Positions 1 to 13,100 are shown, numbered from the stretch's first letter. The stretch: DNA of 64,000 bases from Yersinia mollaretii ATCC 43969 (GCF_013282725.1 NZ_CP054043.1:4340001-4404000); one strand, 5' to 3'. The notes: generated by a model not told the origin, from the letters alone. Numbers and translations: made by a program.

Positions 1-2
1 TT

Positions 3-50
3 GCCAATGAGCTGGATAAGTGGCTACAGCAAGCCAGTAAAGCCCAATAA
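3..50 (+). CDS. C-terminal end of an unidentified gene (truncated by window start)
   Basis: An open frame enters from the left edge and ends at TAA (48-50). It encodes a short hydrophilic, probably helical tail (ANELDKWLQQASKAQ). A good intrinsic terminator follows six bases later, which supports this frame as a real gene end. Fifteen residues are too few to name the protein. The gene converges on maeB. Confidence 0.5.
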   Translation, partial: ANELDKWLQQASKAQ

Positions 51-55
51 GTCAA

Positions 56-80
56 AACCCGCGCGAGGCGGGTTGAGTTT
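56..80 (+). terminator. Rho-independent terminator
   Basis: AACCCGC (56-62) pairs with GCGGGTT (68-74) around a five-base loop, followed by GAGTTT. It lies just after the stop codon of the partial gene at the window start. Confidence 0.7.
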
Positions 81-134
81 GCTGGGGAATACTCAAAGTC
101 ATTGGCGTTTGTCAGCCGTCTGGTTTCAAGATAG

Positions 135-237
135 TGACGAAGCTGAATCAAGGGGAAACGTGCCGTTCGGGTCGAAAGCGGCGTAAGCCGCCGGAGCGCC
201 CGTAGGTGCGGTCAACCCTTGACTCACCGCACTTATC
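135..237 (+). repeat. YPAL-like palindromic intergenic repeat, copy 1
   Basis: The stretch shares a core with the reverse complement of 29943-30055: AAGGGGAA, CGTGCCGTT, GGGTCG, AGCGGCGT-AGCCGCCGGAG, TAGGTGCGGT and AACCCTT in the same order. The centre is a GC-rich palindrome (AGCGGCG/CGCCG). The copy runs up to the maeB stop codon. Known Yersinia YPAL elements are short palindromic insertions placed just downstream of stop codons. I assign the name by structure and placement, because I cannot compare with the published consensus. Confidence 0.6.
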
Positions 238-2515
238 ACAAAGGTTCGGTTTGTGCTTCGACCACCGCTAAAGCCACCATATTCACGATACGCCGCACCG
301 ACGCAATCTGCGTCAGAATGTGCACCGGTTTTGCTACGCCCATCAATACCGGCCCGACCGTCACCCCCTCCGACGAGGTCACACGCAGCAGGTTATAGCT
401 GATACGCGCCGCCTCCATATTGGGCATAATCAATATGTTAGCCGCCCCTTTCAGTGGGCTGTCTGGCATTAAGTTATGGCGGATACTCTCCACCAGCGCG
501 GCATCACCGTGCATCTCACCATCAATCTCCAACTCAGGGGCCATCTGATTGACCAGCTCCAATGTGCGCCGCATTTTGCGCGCCGCCGGACAATCGGAAG
601 AGCCAAAGCTTGAATGGGATAACAGAGCGACTTTCGGCTCAATACCGAAACGGCGCACGGTTTCAGCCGCCATCAACGTGATCTCCGCCAACTGCTCTGG
701 CGTCGGATCATCATTGACGTAAGTATCGGCAATAAAGGTGTTGCCGGTCGGCAGCAGCAGCGCATTCATCGCCCCCGCTACATGTGCGCCTTCGCGGAAA
801 CCAAACACCTTCTCCACCACATCATAATGTTCATGGTAGGTGCCGATGGTGCCGCAAATCATCGCGTCCGCTTCACCTCGGTGCACCATGATGGCCCCAA
901 TCAGGGTCGGGTTACCAATCACGGCGCGGCGGGCCTGCTCCTGCGACACCCCACGGCGTTTCATGATTTGATAATATTCGTGCCAGTACTCATTAAAGCG
1001 CGGGTCAGACTCATTGTTGACCACTTCGAAATCTTTGCCGATGGCAATTTGCAGACCCAATTTCTTCAGCCGAGTCTCAATCACACTGGGGCGACCAATC
1101 AGAATCGGGTAGGCCAAGCCTTGTGAAATCAGCTCCTGAGTGGCGTGCAGCACCCGCTCCTCCTCCCCTTCCGCCAACACCACCCGTTTCATCTCTTTCT
1201 TCGCTTGCGAGAAAATAGGCTTCATAAACAGGTTGGTTTTGTAGACAAATTCCGTCAGTTTCTCGATGTAAGCATTGAAATCAGTGATGGGACGAGTGGC
1301 GACACCGGAGTCCATCGCCGCTTTCGCCACAGCAGGCGCAATTTTGACAATCAGACGCGGGTCAAAAGGTTTCGGGATAATGTATTCAGGGCCGAAAGAG
1401 AGGTCTTGCTCGCCGTAGGCTGACGCCACCACATCACTCTGCTCAGCCAGCGCCAAGTCAGCAATGGCATGTACGCAAGCCAGTTTCATCTCTTCGTTGA
1501 TGGTGGTCGCCCCGACATCCAGCGCGCCACGGAAGATAAACGGGAAGCAGAGTACGTTATTGACCTGATTCGGATAATCCGAGCGGCCAGTGCAGATAAT
1601 CGCATCCGGGCGCACCGCTTTCGCCAGTGGTGGCAAGATTTCAGGTTCCGGGTTTGCCAGCGCCAAAATCAGCGGGCTAGGAGCCATGGTTTTTACCATC
1701 TCTTGGCTCAACACGCCAGGGCCGGAACAGCCGAGGAAGATGTCAGCGCCCGGCATAGCATCACCCAAGGTGCGCTGGCCGTTATCCTCAATGGCGTAGG
1801 CCGCTTTGGTTTCAGCCATATTGGCCTCACGGCCCTTATAGATAACACCTTTGGAATCACAAACAGTGATGTTGTGATGCTTTAATCCCAACGCCACCAG
1901 CAAGTTTAAGCAGGCGATGGAGGCCGCACCGGCCCCAGACACCACCAATTTCACATCACTGATATCTTTCTTCACCACCCGCAAGCCATTGAGTACGGCG
2001 GCAGTACAGATAATGGCGGTGCCATGCTGATCATCATGGAATACCGGGATCTTCATGCGCTCGCGTAATTTTTTCTCAATATAAAAGCACTCCGGCGCTT
2101 TAATATCTTCCAGATTAATACCGCCAAAGGTGGGTTCCAGTGACGCGATAATATCAATCAGTTTATCTGGATCGAGTTCATCCACTTCAATGTCAAAGAC
2201 ATCAATACCTGAGAATTTTTTAAACAGAACGCCCTTACCTTCCATTACCGGCTTACCGGCTAATGCGCCGATATTCCCCAGCCCCAGCACCGCAGTGCCA
2301 TTGGAAATAACCGCGACCAAGTTACCGCGCGCCGTATATTTGTAGGCGGCCGAAGGATCAGCGGCAATTTCCAAACAGGGGGCCGCAACACCGGGAGAGT
2401 AAGCCAGCGCCAAATCCCGTTGGGACGCGAGCGGTTTAGTGGGCGACACCTGAATTTTCCCTGGAGTGGGGAATTGGTGAAAATCAAGCGCACTCTGTTT
2501 CAATTGTTCGTCCAT
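236..2515 (-). CDS. maeB: NADP-dependent malic enzyme (malate dehydrogenase, oxaloacetate-decarboxylating)
   Basis: The 759-aa protein oxidatively decarboxylates malate to pyruvate, making NADPH in the cytoplasm. The first ~410 residues are the malic-enzyme core: an N-terminal malic domain starting near SPGVAAPC, and an NAD(P)-binding domain with VVSGAGAAS. From about residue 430 it becomes a phosphotransacetylase-like domain ([20 protein letters not shown]), which in E. coli MaeB is regulatory rather than a working Pta. Length and domain order match E. coli MaeB (759 aa). The gene stands alone, faces the partial gene on the left, and has a repeat element against its stop codon. Confidence 0.97.
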   Translation of the reverse strand: MDEQLKQSALDFHQFPTPGKIQVSPTKPLASQRDLALAYSPGVAAPCLEIAADPSAAYKYTARGNLVAVISNGTAVLGLGNIGALAGKPVMEGKGVLFKKFSGIDVFDIEVDELDPDKLIDIIASLEPTFGGINLEDIKAPECFYIEKKLRERMKIPVFHDDQHGTAIICTAAVLNGLRVVKKDISDVKLVVSGAGAASIACLNLLVALGLKHHNITVCDSKGVIYKGREANMAETKAAYAIEDNGQRTLGDAMPGADIFLGCSGPGVLSQEMVKTMAPSPLILALANPEPEILPPLAKAVRPDAIICTGRSDYPNQVNNVLCFPFIFRGALDVGATTINEEMKLACVHAIADLALAEQSDVVASAYGEQDLSFGPEYIIPKPFDPRLIVKIAPAVAKAAMDSGVATRPITDFNAYIEKLTEFVYKTNLFMKPIFSQAKKEMKRVVLAEGEEERVLHATQELISQGLAYPILIGRPSVIETRLKKLGLQIAIGKDFEVVNNESDPRFNEYWHEYYQIMKRRGVSQEQARRAVIGNPTLIGAIMVHRGEADAMICGTIGTYHEHYDVVEKVFGFREGAHVAGAMNALLLPTGNTFIADTYVNDDPTPEQLAEITLMAAETVRRFGIEPKVALLSHSSFGSSDCPAARKMRRTLELVNQMAPELEIDGEMHGDAALVESIRHNLMPDSPLKGAANILIMPNMEAARISYNLLRVTSSEGVTVGPVLMGVAKPVHILTQIASVRRIVNMVALAVVEAQTEPL

Positions 2516-2681
2516 TGTAGGTTCCCTTTGCTTTTATGCTTTGAGGTGGTATGACCAAGAGCAGAACCAGTATAGTGAGTGAATCATCACAATCTATGAA
2601 CTAGGGCATACTCTGCATAACATTTTTGTATCAATCGCGGAATTTACTTATCAATCAGAAGGGATTATCAACAATGAGCGG

Positions 2682-2719
2682 GATATTCAGTGCCGCTCAA
2701 GTCGCGGCAGTGAAATATC
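2682..2719. other. Strong hairpin in the maeB-nudK intergenic region
   Basis: GATATTCAGTGCCGC (2682-2696) is mirrored by GCGGCAGTGAAATATC (2704-2719), with one bulged base, one mismatch and a 7-base loop. No T-run follows on either strand, so it is not a classical terminator. A 19-codon ATG frame crosses it but shows no coding signature. The rest of 2516-2749 is AT-rich and presumably carries the maeB promoter; I see no convincing -35/-10 pair. Confidence 0.5.
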
Positions 2720-2749
2720 GCGGTAACAGATAGGAATAATATTAACTAG

Positions 2750-3099
2750 CAAGTCAGTAATTCGTGATTCGGGTAAGTGAGCGCCGCTAACAACGCTGCG
2801 GCGTCATGGACACTGCTGCTTACTCCCCAAAGTCATTGGCGTTGCAGCTAGGCAGCAAGTGAACGCATCCCGATGAGCTTATTTATAAGCAAGGCTAACG
2901 GCACGTAAGTCATTCGGATAAGTGAGCGCCGCTAACCACGCTGCGACGTCAAGGGCACCTGATGCTTAATTCCCCAAAGTCATTGGCGTTGCAGCTAGGC
3001 AGCAAGTGAACGCATCCCGATGAGCTGACTCAAGTCAGTGATTCGGGTAAGTGAGCGCCGCTAACAACGCTGCGGCGTCAAGGACGAAGGGGAATTAAA
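2750..3099. repeat. Tandem array of ERIC elements (one partial, two near-complete)
   Basis: Three consecutive blocks share the ERIC signatures CCCGATGAGCT, AGTGATTCGGGT and GTGAGCGCCGCTAAC. The first (about 2750-2811) is a right half. The second (about 2823-2957) carries the extra segment TTTATAAGCAAGGCTAACGG. The third (about 2971-3099) is the standard form. ERICs are non-autonomous palindromic repeats common in Yersinia. The last copy runs into the 3' end of nudK. Confidence 0.85.
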
Positions 3100-3666
3100 G
3101 AAACCATGAATTTGGGCATACTGCAACAGCATCATCGTCTTGCCATCTTTAATCCGCCCATCCGCCATCATCGCCAGCGCCTCGGTGAAGGGCAGTTCAA
3201 CCACATCAATGACTTCATCTTCGACGCCGACATCGTCTGTGACTTTCTGATCCGAATGGTATTGTGCTGCAAAGAAATAGACAATTTCAGTCACGCCACC
3301 CGGTGACATATAGGCTTCGAATAATTTTTGGACTTTATCAATCTGATAGCCAGTCTCTTCCATCGCTTCACGGCGAATACACTCTTCCGGCGAGTCGTTA
3401 TCCAATAATCCGGCGCAGGTTTCTAGCAACATGCCCGTCGGATTACCATTAACGTAAGTGGGCATACGGAATTGATTGATGAGTACCACGGTGCCTTTTT
3501 CTGGGTTATACAGCAGAATAGTCGCGCCATTCCCCCGGTCATAGACTTCGCGAATTTGTTGCACGGTGGTGCCATCATCCGCTTTTAAATCAAAGGTATA
3601 TTTGTGTAATTTAAACCAATTTTTGGATAATACTTCACTCTGAATATTTTCAATTTTGACTGACAT
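3061..3666 (-). CDS. nudK: GDP-mannose pyrophosphatase / NUDIX hydrolase
   Basis: The 201-aa cytoplasmic NUDIX hydrolase carries the Nudix box [21 protein letters not shown] (about residues 86-106), followed by YMSPGGVTE as in NudK. NudK hydrolyses GDP-mannose to mannose-1-phosphate and GMP. The ATG at 3666 has a GAAGG ribosome-binding site. The last 11-12 codons (after HGFFN) lie inside an ERIC element, so the C-terminus and stop are supplied by the repeat. This explains a tail unlike the E. coli protein (191 aa). No operon partner is seen. Confidence 0.9.
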   Translation of the reverse strand: MSVKIENIQSEVLSKNWFKLHKYTFDLKADDGTTVQQIREVYDRGNGATILLYNPEKGTVVLINQFRMPTYVNGNPTGMLLETCAGLLDNDSPEECIRREAMEETGYQIDKVQKLFEAYMSPGGVTEIVYFFAAQYHSDQKVTDDVGVEDEVIDVVELPFTEALAMMADGRIKDGKTMMLLQYAQIHGFFNSPSSLTPQRC

Positions 3667-3773
3667 AGCGCCTTCTCTGCTCGCAACAACACCCTAACGT
3701 TTTCCCTGCTTAGCTAACGCCACTCCCGATTCATTTGCAATAGGCGCTCGTGCAATAAACACCTGCCATAAAA

Positions 3774-3795
3774 TATGCCCCGATAGCGGGGCATA
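3774..3795 (-). terminator. Terminator of the nap operon
   Basis: TATGCCCCG (3774-3782) and CGGGGCATA (3787-3795) form a 9-bp stem with a 4-base loop. On the minus strand it is followed by TTTTA. It lies 30 bp past the napC stop. Confidence 0.75.
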
Positions 3796-3824
3796 TAAAA
3801 TAGGCTGTATTGAGAATTTTGCCA

Positions 3825-4427
3825 TTAAAAACCGGTTGGCACATCCTTCATATCCGGCAATTTATGGGCAATGCCTTTATGGCAGTCGATACAAGTTTTA
3901 CCTTCCGTAATGGCTTTACTGTGCATCTTCGCCGCCACAGTTTTTTGCGCGGTGAAATCCATATTGTCGAAATTATGGCAGTTACGGCACTCTTGCGAGC
4001 CATTGGCTTTCATTCGCGCCCACTCATTTTCGGCCATCGCCAGACGATGAGCCTCAAACTTCTGCGGCGTATTAATCAAGCCAATGGTTTTGGCATACAG
4101 CTCTTTACTGGCCTTGATCTTGCGCACCATTTTTGGCCCCCACTCATGGGGCACGTGGCAATCAGGACAGGTCGCCTTCACACCACTGCGGTTGCTGTAG
4201 TGGATAGTTCCCATGTACTCCTGATACACGTTGTCTTTCATCTCATGGCAGCTAATACAGAATTTCTCGGTATTCGCCATCTCCATGCCGGTATTAAAAC
4301 CGCCCCAGAAAATGATGCCACTGACAAAGCCAATCAGCAGTAGAGTCCCTAGCGCCAGTCGGCTTGGCCGACGCCACCACTGCCATATCCGTCGGATCAC
4401 ACCCGGCTTTTTCGTTTCACTCATCAC
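3825..4427 (-). CDS. napC: Tetrahaem c-type cytochrome NapC, quinol oxidase for periplasmic nitrate reductase
   Basis: The 200-aa protein has one N-terminal membrane anchor (about residues 22-45) and four haem motifs: CISCH, CPDCH, CRNCH and CIDCH. This is the NapC/NirT layout. It takes electrons from membrane quinol and passes them to NapB/NapA in the periplasm. It is the last gene of napFDABC, 38 bp after napB. The start is ATG 4427 (an ATGATG pair) with AGAGAGG upstream. Because napGH is absent, NapC should be the only quinol-oxidising route for this enzyme. Confidence 0.96.
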   Translation of the reverse strand: MMSETKKPGVIRRIWQWWRRPSRLALGTLLLIGFVSGIIFWGGFNTGMEMANTEKFCISCHEMKDNVYQEYMGTIHYSNRSGVKATCPDCHVPHEWGPKMVRKIKASKELYAKTIGLINTPQKFEAHRLAMAENEWARMKANGSQECRNCHNFDNMDFTAQKTVAAKMHSKAITEGKTCIDCHKGIAHKLPDMKDVPTGF

Positions 4428-4465
4428 TGGCCTCTCTCATTACTCATCTCACAGTAGCACCTGGG

Positions 4466-4933
4466 TTATTGACCAAAGCCAGGGGCGGGTTGGAAGCTGT
4501 TACCGACAATCGGTGCGGCATCGGTTTGGGGTACATGGCATTGCAGGCAGAAATAGCGACGTGGAGAGACTTCACTCGACACTTTGCCATCGCGGTCAAT
4601 AAAGTGGGTCGGGCTGACGCGCGGTGCGCCAGTGGTGCGATAGTGCTCCACGCCGTGGCATTGCAGGCAGCGGTTGGTATTTTTGCTGATTTGATAGCCA
4701 TCCACACTATGGGGGATCAGCGGCGGCTGGTTAACATAGTTCAGCGCCATTCGCTGTTGTTGTTTCGGCATTTTCACCTTGCCTTCCGCCGTCCCTGAAA
4801 CCTCTGGTGACTGGCTTAGATCCATCTCGACATTGCTGGCCGCATTGACCGCGCCCGCGACCACCAATACCGCCAACAGCGATATGATGGACAAAAATCG
4901 GCGGTTTAGTGATTTAAACATCGTGCTATTCAT
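4466..4933 (-). CDS. napB: Periplasmic nitrate reductase electron-transfer subunit, dihaem cytochrome NapB
   Basis: The 155-aa protein has a signal peptide (hydrophobic stretch ending near VNAAS) and two CLQCH haem motifs, one in the middle and one near the C-terminus. It relays electrons from NapC to the molybdoenzyme NapA. The longer open frame starts at 5062, but ATG 4933 with AGGAGG seven bases upstream is clearly the start and puts the signal peptide at the N-terminus. A small GC hairpin (CGCCC/GGGCG, about 5006-5019) lies in the 95-bp gap after napA and could adjust relative expression. Confidence 0.95.
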   Translation of the reverse strand: MNSTMFKSLNRRFLSIISLLAVLVVAGAVNAASNVEMDLSQSPEVSGTAEGKVKMPKQQQRMALNYVNQPPLIPHSVDGYQISKNTNRCLQCHGVEHYRTTGAPRVSPTHFIDRDGKVSSEVSPRRYFCLQCHVPQTDAAPIVGNSFQPAPGFGQ

Positions 4934-5028
4934 TATTTCCTCCTGAAAGACACTGTCTTTTCCTGAGCATCCCTGGATATTTTTGATAAGTGAGTGGCAA
5001 AGCCCGCCCCGCAGGGCGAGCCGCCGTA

Positions 5029-7776
<2,748 letters not shown>

Positions 7777-7793
<17 letters not shown>

Positions 7794-8280
7794 TCCGGGT
7801 GAGGGTTACAGCCTGAACCGGGCAACCGGGTACGCAAGCACCGCAACCAGTACAGGCAGGTAAATCTAATTCGGGTTGAGCAATGCCATTCAGCCGTGGG
7901 CGGAATTTAATCGCCCGTGTTTCACAGCTATCCTGACAGCTACGGCACTCAATATGGTGAAAAGGCAAACAGCGGTCTGAGATCGTGATTTTAAGTGACC
8001 AAGCAGCCAGTTCTGTCGAGGTAAAAACAGGGGCTTCACACGCCTGCACGCAAGCCTGACAAAAGCTGCATTCGGCACGCTGGAAATCTATTTCGGGGAA
8101 TCCACCACTACCTGCTATCAACACGCCAGTTTCACAGGCGGAAACACAGGCATGGCATCGGGTACAACCCGCGATAAAATCAGCCTCCATCACCGACCAA
8201 GGTGGGCGAATAACAGAAAGTGGCTGTTTATCTGCCCGCCAATAACCAGTCAGTAATCTACGCCGCGATAAATCAGTCAT
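7777..8280 (-). CDS. napF: NapF, ferredoxin-type iron-sulfur protein
   Basis: The 167-aa cytoplasmic protein has several 4Fe-4S cysteine clusters: CTRCHACVSAC, CSFCQACVQAC, CRSCQDSC and CTGCGACVPGC. The N-terminus (DLSRRRLLTG) is typical of NapF. NapF is thought to help mature NapA in the cytoplasm. It is the first gene of the operon; ATG 8280 has AAGGA seven bases upstream. The promoter must lie in the long gap toward narP. Confidence 0.95.
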
Positions 8281-8864
8281 GCTGATATCCTTAATACCTG
8301 CTGGCGCGTCCGTGTGTGCGGTAGAGAGTGTTCATTTAACGCCCGAGGGTTTATATCGGGATGATGATAATTATTCTTATTTATCTTGATGAAAGAGATT
8401 CCCCAGTGTTTAGCTACTAAATACAGAATAATGAGTAATAAAATAATTACTCTTTAGGGTTAATCAGTGGTGGATATTGAGCAGGATCAATTAATTTAGT
8501 GGTTATTTGCCTGATTTGTCTCTGTTAAATCTATTTGCGTTATCACCTTTTTTATATAACGATTTGTTTAATGAGAATAGCTATCAAATCAAGCTGATAC
8601 TTTGGTAATTATTTCTTCAGATAAAGTGCAACTGCTGAATGAATTTGATCGGTATTTTAAGACTGATGCTTTAAAGCAGTCCCCCTTCCCTTGTGGGTAA
8701 AAATAGAGATCCCATCGGAACCCTCTTATACTACGTAGGAGAATTACCACGGGAAATAGGCTAAGACTGCGGTACACTAAAATCATAGGTCAGCTCGCTG
8801 TGCTTGATAACATGGTTAGCCTAATTAGTGACCAAACAATAATTCACATTTAACAGCAGATATT
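8281..8864. promoter_or_regulatory. Long napF-narP intergenic region
   Basis: About 580 AT-rich bases separate the divergent napF and narP genes. The region must hold the nap promoter, expected in this family to respond to Fnr and NarP. I found no clean Fnr box (TTGAT-N4-ATCAA) and only an imperfect NarP-like inverted repeat (TACTCTTTAGGGTTA, about 8448-8462). A 65-codon reverse frame at 8589-8786 has no ribosome-binding site or recognisable product. Confidence 0.4.
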
Positions 8865-8949
8865 TATACCTAAAGTCATTGGAATTGCAGGTAGGCAGCA
8901 AGCGCCCACGATAAGCTGATCACCTGCAACTTGAAAGATGACGGGTATA
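8865..8949. repeat. Internally deleted ERIC element upstream of narP
   Basis: Both ERIC ends are present (TATACCTAAAGTCATTGG and CACCTGCAACTTGAAAGATG-CGGGTATA), but the element is ~85 bp instead of ~127, lacking most of the central palindrome. It ends 33 bp before the narP ATG, so it lies in the narP leader or promoter. Confidence 0.8.
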
Positions 8950-8982
8950 ACCGTTTTTTCGGTTACAGGGACATTACTTATT

Positions 8983-9612
8983 ATGACCAAAAGTCACACC
9001 ATTATGATTGTCGATGACCACCCGCTAATGCGCCGAGGTATTCGCCAACTACTTGAGTTAGATAGCAATTTTGATGTTGTTACTGAGGCCAATTGTGGCA
9101 GCGACGCCATTATTGAAGCCGCCAGATATCAGCCAGATGTCATTCTGCTCGACCTGAATATGAAAGGCATGTCAGGGCTGGATACGCTAAAAGCGTTACG
9201 AAATGAAGGCATTGATGCGCGGATTATTATCCTCACCGTCTCTGATGCCCGCAACGATGTGTATGCCATGATTGATGCTGGCGCGGACGGTTATCTGCTC
9301 AAAGACAGCGAACCAGAAATATTGCTGGAAAATATCCGTCAGGCGGCACTGGGTGAAAAAGTATTCAGTGATGAAGTCGCGCTCTATTTATCGTCTCGCC
9401 ACGAACAGGTTAATCCTTTCGGTGAATTAACCGAGCGCGAATTAGATGTGTTACAAGAAGTGGCACGCGGGATGTCCAATAAGCAGGTGGCTTTCGAGCT
9501 ACACATTTCCGAAGAGACGGTGAAAGTGCATATCCGCAATTTATTGCGCAAGCTGAATGTGCGTTCACGTGTGGCGGCAACCATCATGTTTTTGGAAAAT
9601 AAAAAATACTAG
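8983..9612 (+). CDS. narP: Nitrate/nitrite response regulator NarP
   Basis: The 209-aa NarL/FixJ-type regulator has a receiver domain (acidic pair in MIVDDHPLMRRG, phospho-acceptor Asp in VILLDLNMKGMSG, Lys in LLKDSEPE) and a LuxR-type helix-turn-helix (LTERELDVLQEVARGMSNKQ ... VKVHIRNLLRKLNVRSR). Residues match E. coli NarP more closely than NarL. It activates nap and other genes in response to NarQ/NarX signalling. The frame is open from 8938, but ATG 8983 matches the family N-terminus and lies clear of the ERIC. It is divergent from napF, fitting direct control of nap. Confidence 0.95.
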   Translation: MTKSHTIMIVDDHPLMRRGIRQLLELDSNFDVVTEANCGSDAIIEAARYQPDVILLDLNMKGMSGLDTLKALRNEGIDARIIILTVSDARNDVYAMIDAGADGYLLKDSEPEILLENIRQAALGEKVFSDEVALYLSSRHEQVNPFGELTERELDVLQEVARGMSNKQVAFELHISEETVKVHIRNLLRKLNVRSRVAATIMFLENKKY

Positions 9613-9660
9613 CCACCGCCCTGTGTGTTAATTGCCGCCACCCTGCTTCTCGCCGCGAGG

Positions 9661-9939
9661 CTATTCAATGGCCGCTAAAATAGAATCATGGTGATCGTAA
9701 ATCCATTTTTTATTCAGTGGCCCCCAGCTCTCCAACTGGTAATAGCCTGCGTTATTGCGCACTCCATGTTGTACAAATATCAGTGTGATGCCCAAACCGG
9801 GCAGCGCTTTTAAGACATCCTGCAATGTTCGCCGTGGCCAGCCCGTCAATTCCATCAGGCGCGGCACGTTTAAGGCGTCGCCACGGCTGATAAGCCAGCA
9901 CAGATAGAGGCGACGGGCAAATACGGGATTGAGTTCCAT
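9661..9939 (-). CDS. Small winged-helix DNA-binding protein (HTH_43-like)
   Basis: The 92-aa protein has a helix-turn-helix pattern near RLMELTGWPRRTLQDVLKALPGLG followed by beta-strand/wing-like residues. This resembles small winged-helix proteins of unknown role. ATG 9939 is preferred over 9945 because AGGA lies six bases upstream of it. It converges on narP and diverges from acrD. The target is unknown; the assignment rests on pattern, not on a recognised gene name. Confidence 0.6.
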   Translation of the reverse strand: MELNPVFARRLYLCWLISRGDALNVPRLMELTGWPRRTLQDVLKALPGLGITLIFVQHGVRNNAGYYQLESWGPLNKKWIYDHHDSILAAIE

Positions 9940-10059
9940 ACACATTCCTATGTTGAGTCACTGCTATTCAGTCTACTTGATAGCCGAAAAAACACCTGTT
10001 TATCACTCTTTTCTGTATCAGGGTGAATTAACTCGGCTTTATCGAAGTTTTTTTACAGG

Positions 10060-10073
10060 TTCTCCATATTTTC
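10060..10073 (+). promoter_or_regulatory. Possible BaeR-type box upstream of acrD
   Basis: TTCTCCATATTTTC partly matches the BaeR consensus half TTCTCCAT-N-ATTGGC about 100 bp before acrD. AcrD is BaeSR-controlled in E. coli. The match is incomplete, so this is only a candidate. Confidence 0.3.
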
Positions 10074-10098
10074 TTCACGTTTCCTTCAGCTTTCCCGC

Positions 10099-10129
10099 GT
10101 AGAGTGCAGTGTCGAGTAGAGTGCAGTGT
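10099..10129. repeat. 17-bp tandem duplication before acrD
   Basis: GTAGAGTGCAGTGT occurs twice (10099-10112 and 10116-10129) with a 17-bp period, 45 bp upstream of the acrD ATG, so it falls in the 5' leader or promoter. Confidence 0.75.
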
Positions 10130-10174
10130 GGATTTTGCTGCAAATAATTTTTTTCCTATAGAGGCTGGCACTGC

Positions 10175-13100
10175 ATGGCAAACTTTTTCATCGACCGCCC
10201 AATATTTGCTTGGGTATTGGCGATAATTATGTGTCTTACTGGGGCATTGGCAATCTCAACATTGCCTATTGAGCAATACCCCAATCTGGCACCGCCTAAT
10301 GTGCGCATTAGTGCCTCCTATCCGGGTGCCTCGGCACAAACACTGGAAAACACCGTCACGCAGGTCATCGAACAGAGCATGACCGGGCTGGATAATCTGC
10401 TCTATATGTCATCACAAAGCAGCAACTCCGGCAGTGCATCGATAACCTTAACTTTCCAAGCTGGCACCGACCCTAACGAAGCCATGCAACAAGTGCAAAA
10501 CCAGTTGCAATCTGCCATCAAAAAACTGCCACAAGATGTGCAGCAGCAAGGGGTTTCAGTCTCAAAATCAGGTGATAATACCCTGATGATGGTGGCGTTT
10601 GTCTCCACCGATGGCAGCATGGATAAGCAAGATATTGCCGACTATGTCGCCAGTAATCTGCAAGACCCCCTGAGTCGAATTGAAGGGGTGGGCAGTATTG
10701 ATGCTTTCGGTTCGCAATATGCCATGCGCATCTGGCTCGACCCCAATAAACTCAATAATTATCAGCTCACAACACAAGATGTGGTCACCGCGATTCAGTC
10801 GCAAAATAGCCAGATCGCCGTCGGGCAACTGGGCGGAACACCCTCGGTTGATAATCAGGCATTGAATGCCACTATTAATGCACAATCTCAATTACAAACC
10901 CCCGAACAATTCAGGGAAATTACGCTGCGCGTCAATCAGGATGGCTCACTGGTCACCTTGGGCGATGTAGCAAAAATTGAGTTGGGTGCCGAGAAATATG
11001 ACTATCTGAGCCGTTTTAACGGGCAAGCTGCGTCAGGTATGAGTGTCAAACTGGCCTCAGGGGCCAATGAGCTGCAAACCGATGCACTGGTCAAAGCCCG
11101 GCTGGCCGAACTGGCCCCCTTCTTCCCCCACGGCCTTGAAGCCAAAATCGCCTATGAAACCACCCCCTTCGTCAAAGCTTCAATCAAGGATGTGGTTAAA
11201 ACGCTGTTGGAAGCCATTTTGCTGGTTTTCTTGGTGATGTATCTGTTTTTACAAAATTTCCGCGCTACGTTGATTCCGACCATCGCTGTGCCCGTGGTGC
11301 TGCTGGGGACCTTCGCGATCCTCTCGGTATTTGGCTTCAGTATTAACACCTTAACCATGTTTGCCATTGTGCTCGCCATCGGATTACTGGTGGATGATGC
11401 CATTGTGGTGGTGGAGAACGTCGAGCGGGTGATGAGCGAGGAGGGGCTAGACCCACGGGAGGCGACGCGCAAATCCATGGGGCAAATTCAGGGCGCACTG
11501 GTGGGGATTGCGCTGGTGTTGTCAGCGGTATTTATTCCGATGGCCTTCTTCGGCGGCACCACAGGGGCTATCTACCGCCAGTTCTCCATTACTATCGTCT
11601 CCGCCATGGTGCTCTCGGTACTGGTCGCATTGATTCTGACGCCAGCCCTTTGCGCCACCATGCTCAAGCCCATCAAGCCGGGGCATCATCACGCCAAACG
11701 CGGTTTCTTCGGCTGGTTTAACCGCATGTTTGATCGCAGCGCCCATCGTTACGAGCGCGGCGTGGCGCGAGTGTTGCACCACAGTCTGCGTTATATGCTG
11801 CTCTATTTACTGCTGCTGGGCGGGCTGGCGCTGCTGTTCGTCAAATTACCCACTTCGTTTTTACCATTGGAAGATCGCGGCGTCTTTATGGCGCAAGTCC
11901 AGCTTCCGGTAGGTTCCACCCAGCAACAGACACTGAAAGTGGTTGAGAAAGTGGAGGATTACTTCCTGACGACGGAGAAAGATACCGTGCTATCGGTATT
12001 CTCCACTGTGGGTTCCGGCCCCGGCGGTAACGGCCAGAACGTGGCACGATTATTCATCCGGCTCTCTGATTGGGAGCAGCGTAAAAGCAGCAATGACTCC
12101 TCCTTTGCCATTATTGAGCGCGCGACCAAAGCCTTTAATAAGATCAACGAGGCTAGAGTGTCCGTCAGTAGCCCACCGGCCATTTCAGGGTTGGGTGGCT
12201 CCTCAGGTTTTGATATGGAATTACAAGATCACGGCGGTTTAGGCCACGATAAATTGATGGCAGCCCGTGACCAGTTGTTGCAGATGGCATCGAAAGATCC
12301 CGCCCTGACTCGGGTGCGGCACAACGGTTTGGACGATAGCCCGCAGCTACAGATAGATATTGATCAGCGTAAAGCGCAAGCACTGGGGGTCTCGCTGGAT
12401 GATATTAACAACACGCTGAAAACCGCGTGGGGGTCGACTTACGTTAACGATTTTGTTGATCGCGGGCGGGTGAAGAAGGTCTATGTGCAGTCGGAGGCCA
12501 CGGCCCGTATGCTGCCGGAAGACGTCAATAAATGGTATGTGCGCAATAAGAGCGGCGGCATGGTGCCCTTCTCCGCGTTTTCGACGACACGCTGGGAGTA
12601 TGGTTCACCACGGCTGGAGCGCTACAACGGCTATTCGGCACTGGAGATTGTCGGCGAGGCCGCGCCGGGGGTCAGTACCGGGACAGCCATGAATGTGATG
12701 GAGGATCTGGTTAAACAGCTACCCAATGGTTTTGGTCTGGAGTGGACCGGCATGTCCTATCAGGAGCGGCTATCGGGTTCGCAAGCCCCTGCCCTCTATG
12801 CTATTTCGCTGCTAGTGGTGTTCCTCTGTCTGGCAGCACTGTATGAGAGTTGGTCAATCCCCTTCTCCGTGATGCTGGTGGTGCCGCTTGGGGTGATTGG
12901 CGCAGTGGCCGCCACCTGGATGCGCGGGTTGGAGAATGACGTCTATTTCCAAGTTGGCTTGCTGACCATCATCGGGTTATCAGCCAAAAATGCCATTTTG
13001 ATTGTTGAATTTGCCAGTGAATTGAACAGCAAAGGCAAAGATCTGGTGGAGGCCACACTGGAGGCGTCACGCCAGCGGCTGCGGCCCATTTTGATGACCT

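Noticed and set aside
2674..2733. 19-codon ATG frame in the maeB-nudK gap
   Set aside because: It is formed by the two arms of the hairpin at 2682-2719, has a poor ribosome-binding site and no family resemblance.
8448..8462. NarP/NarL 7-2-7 site TACTCTTTAGGGTTA
   Set aside because: Spacing is one base short and two key positions differ; kept only as a remark in the napF-narP region.
8589..8786. 65-codon reverse frame upstream of narP
   Set aside because: No ribosome-binding site, no recognisable domain, low-complexity AT-rich region.
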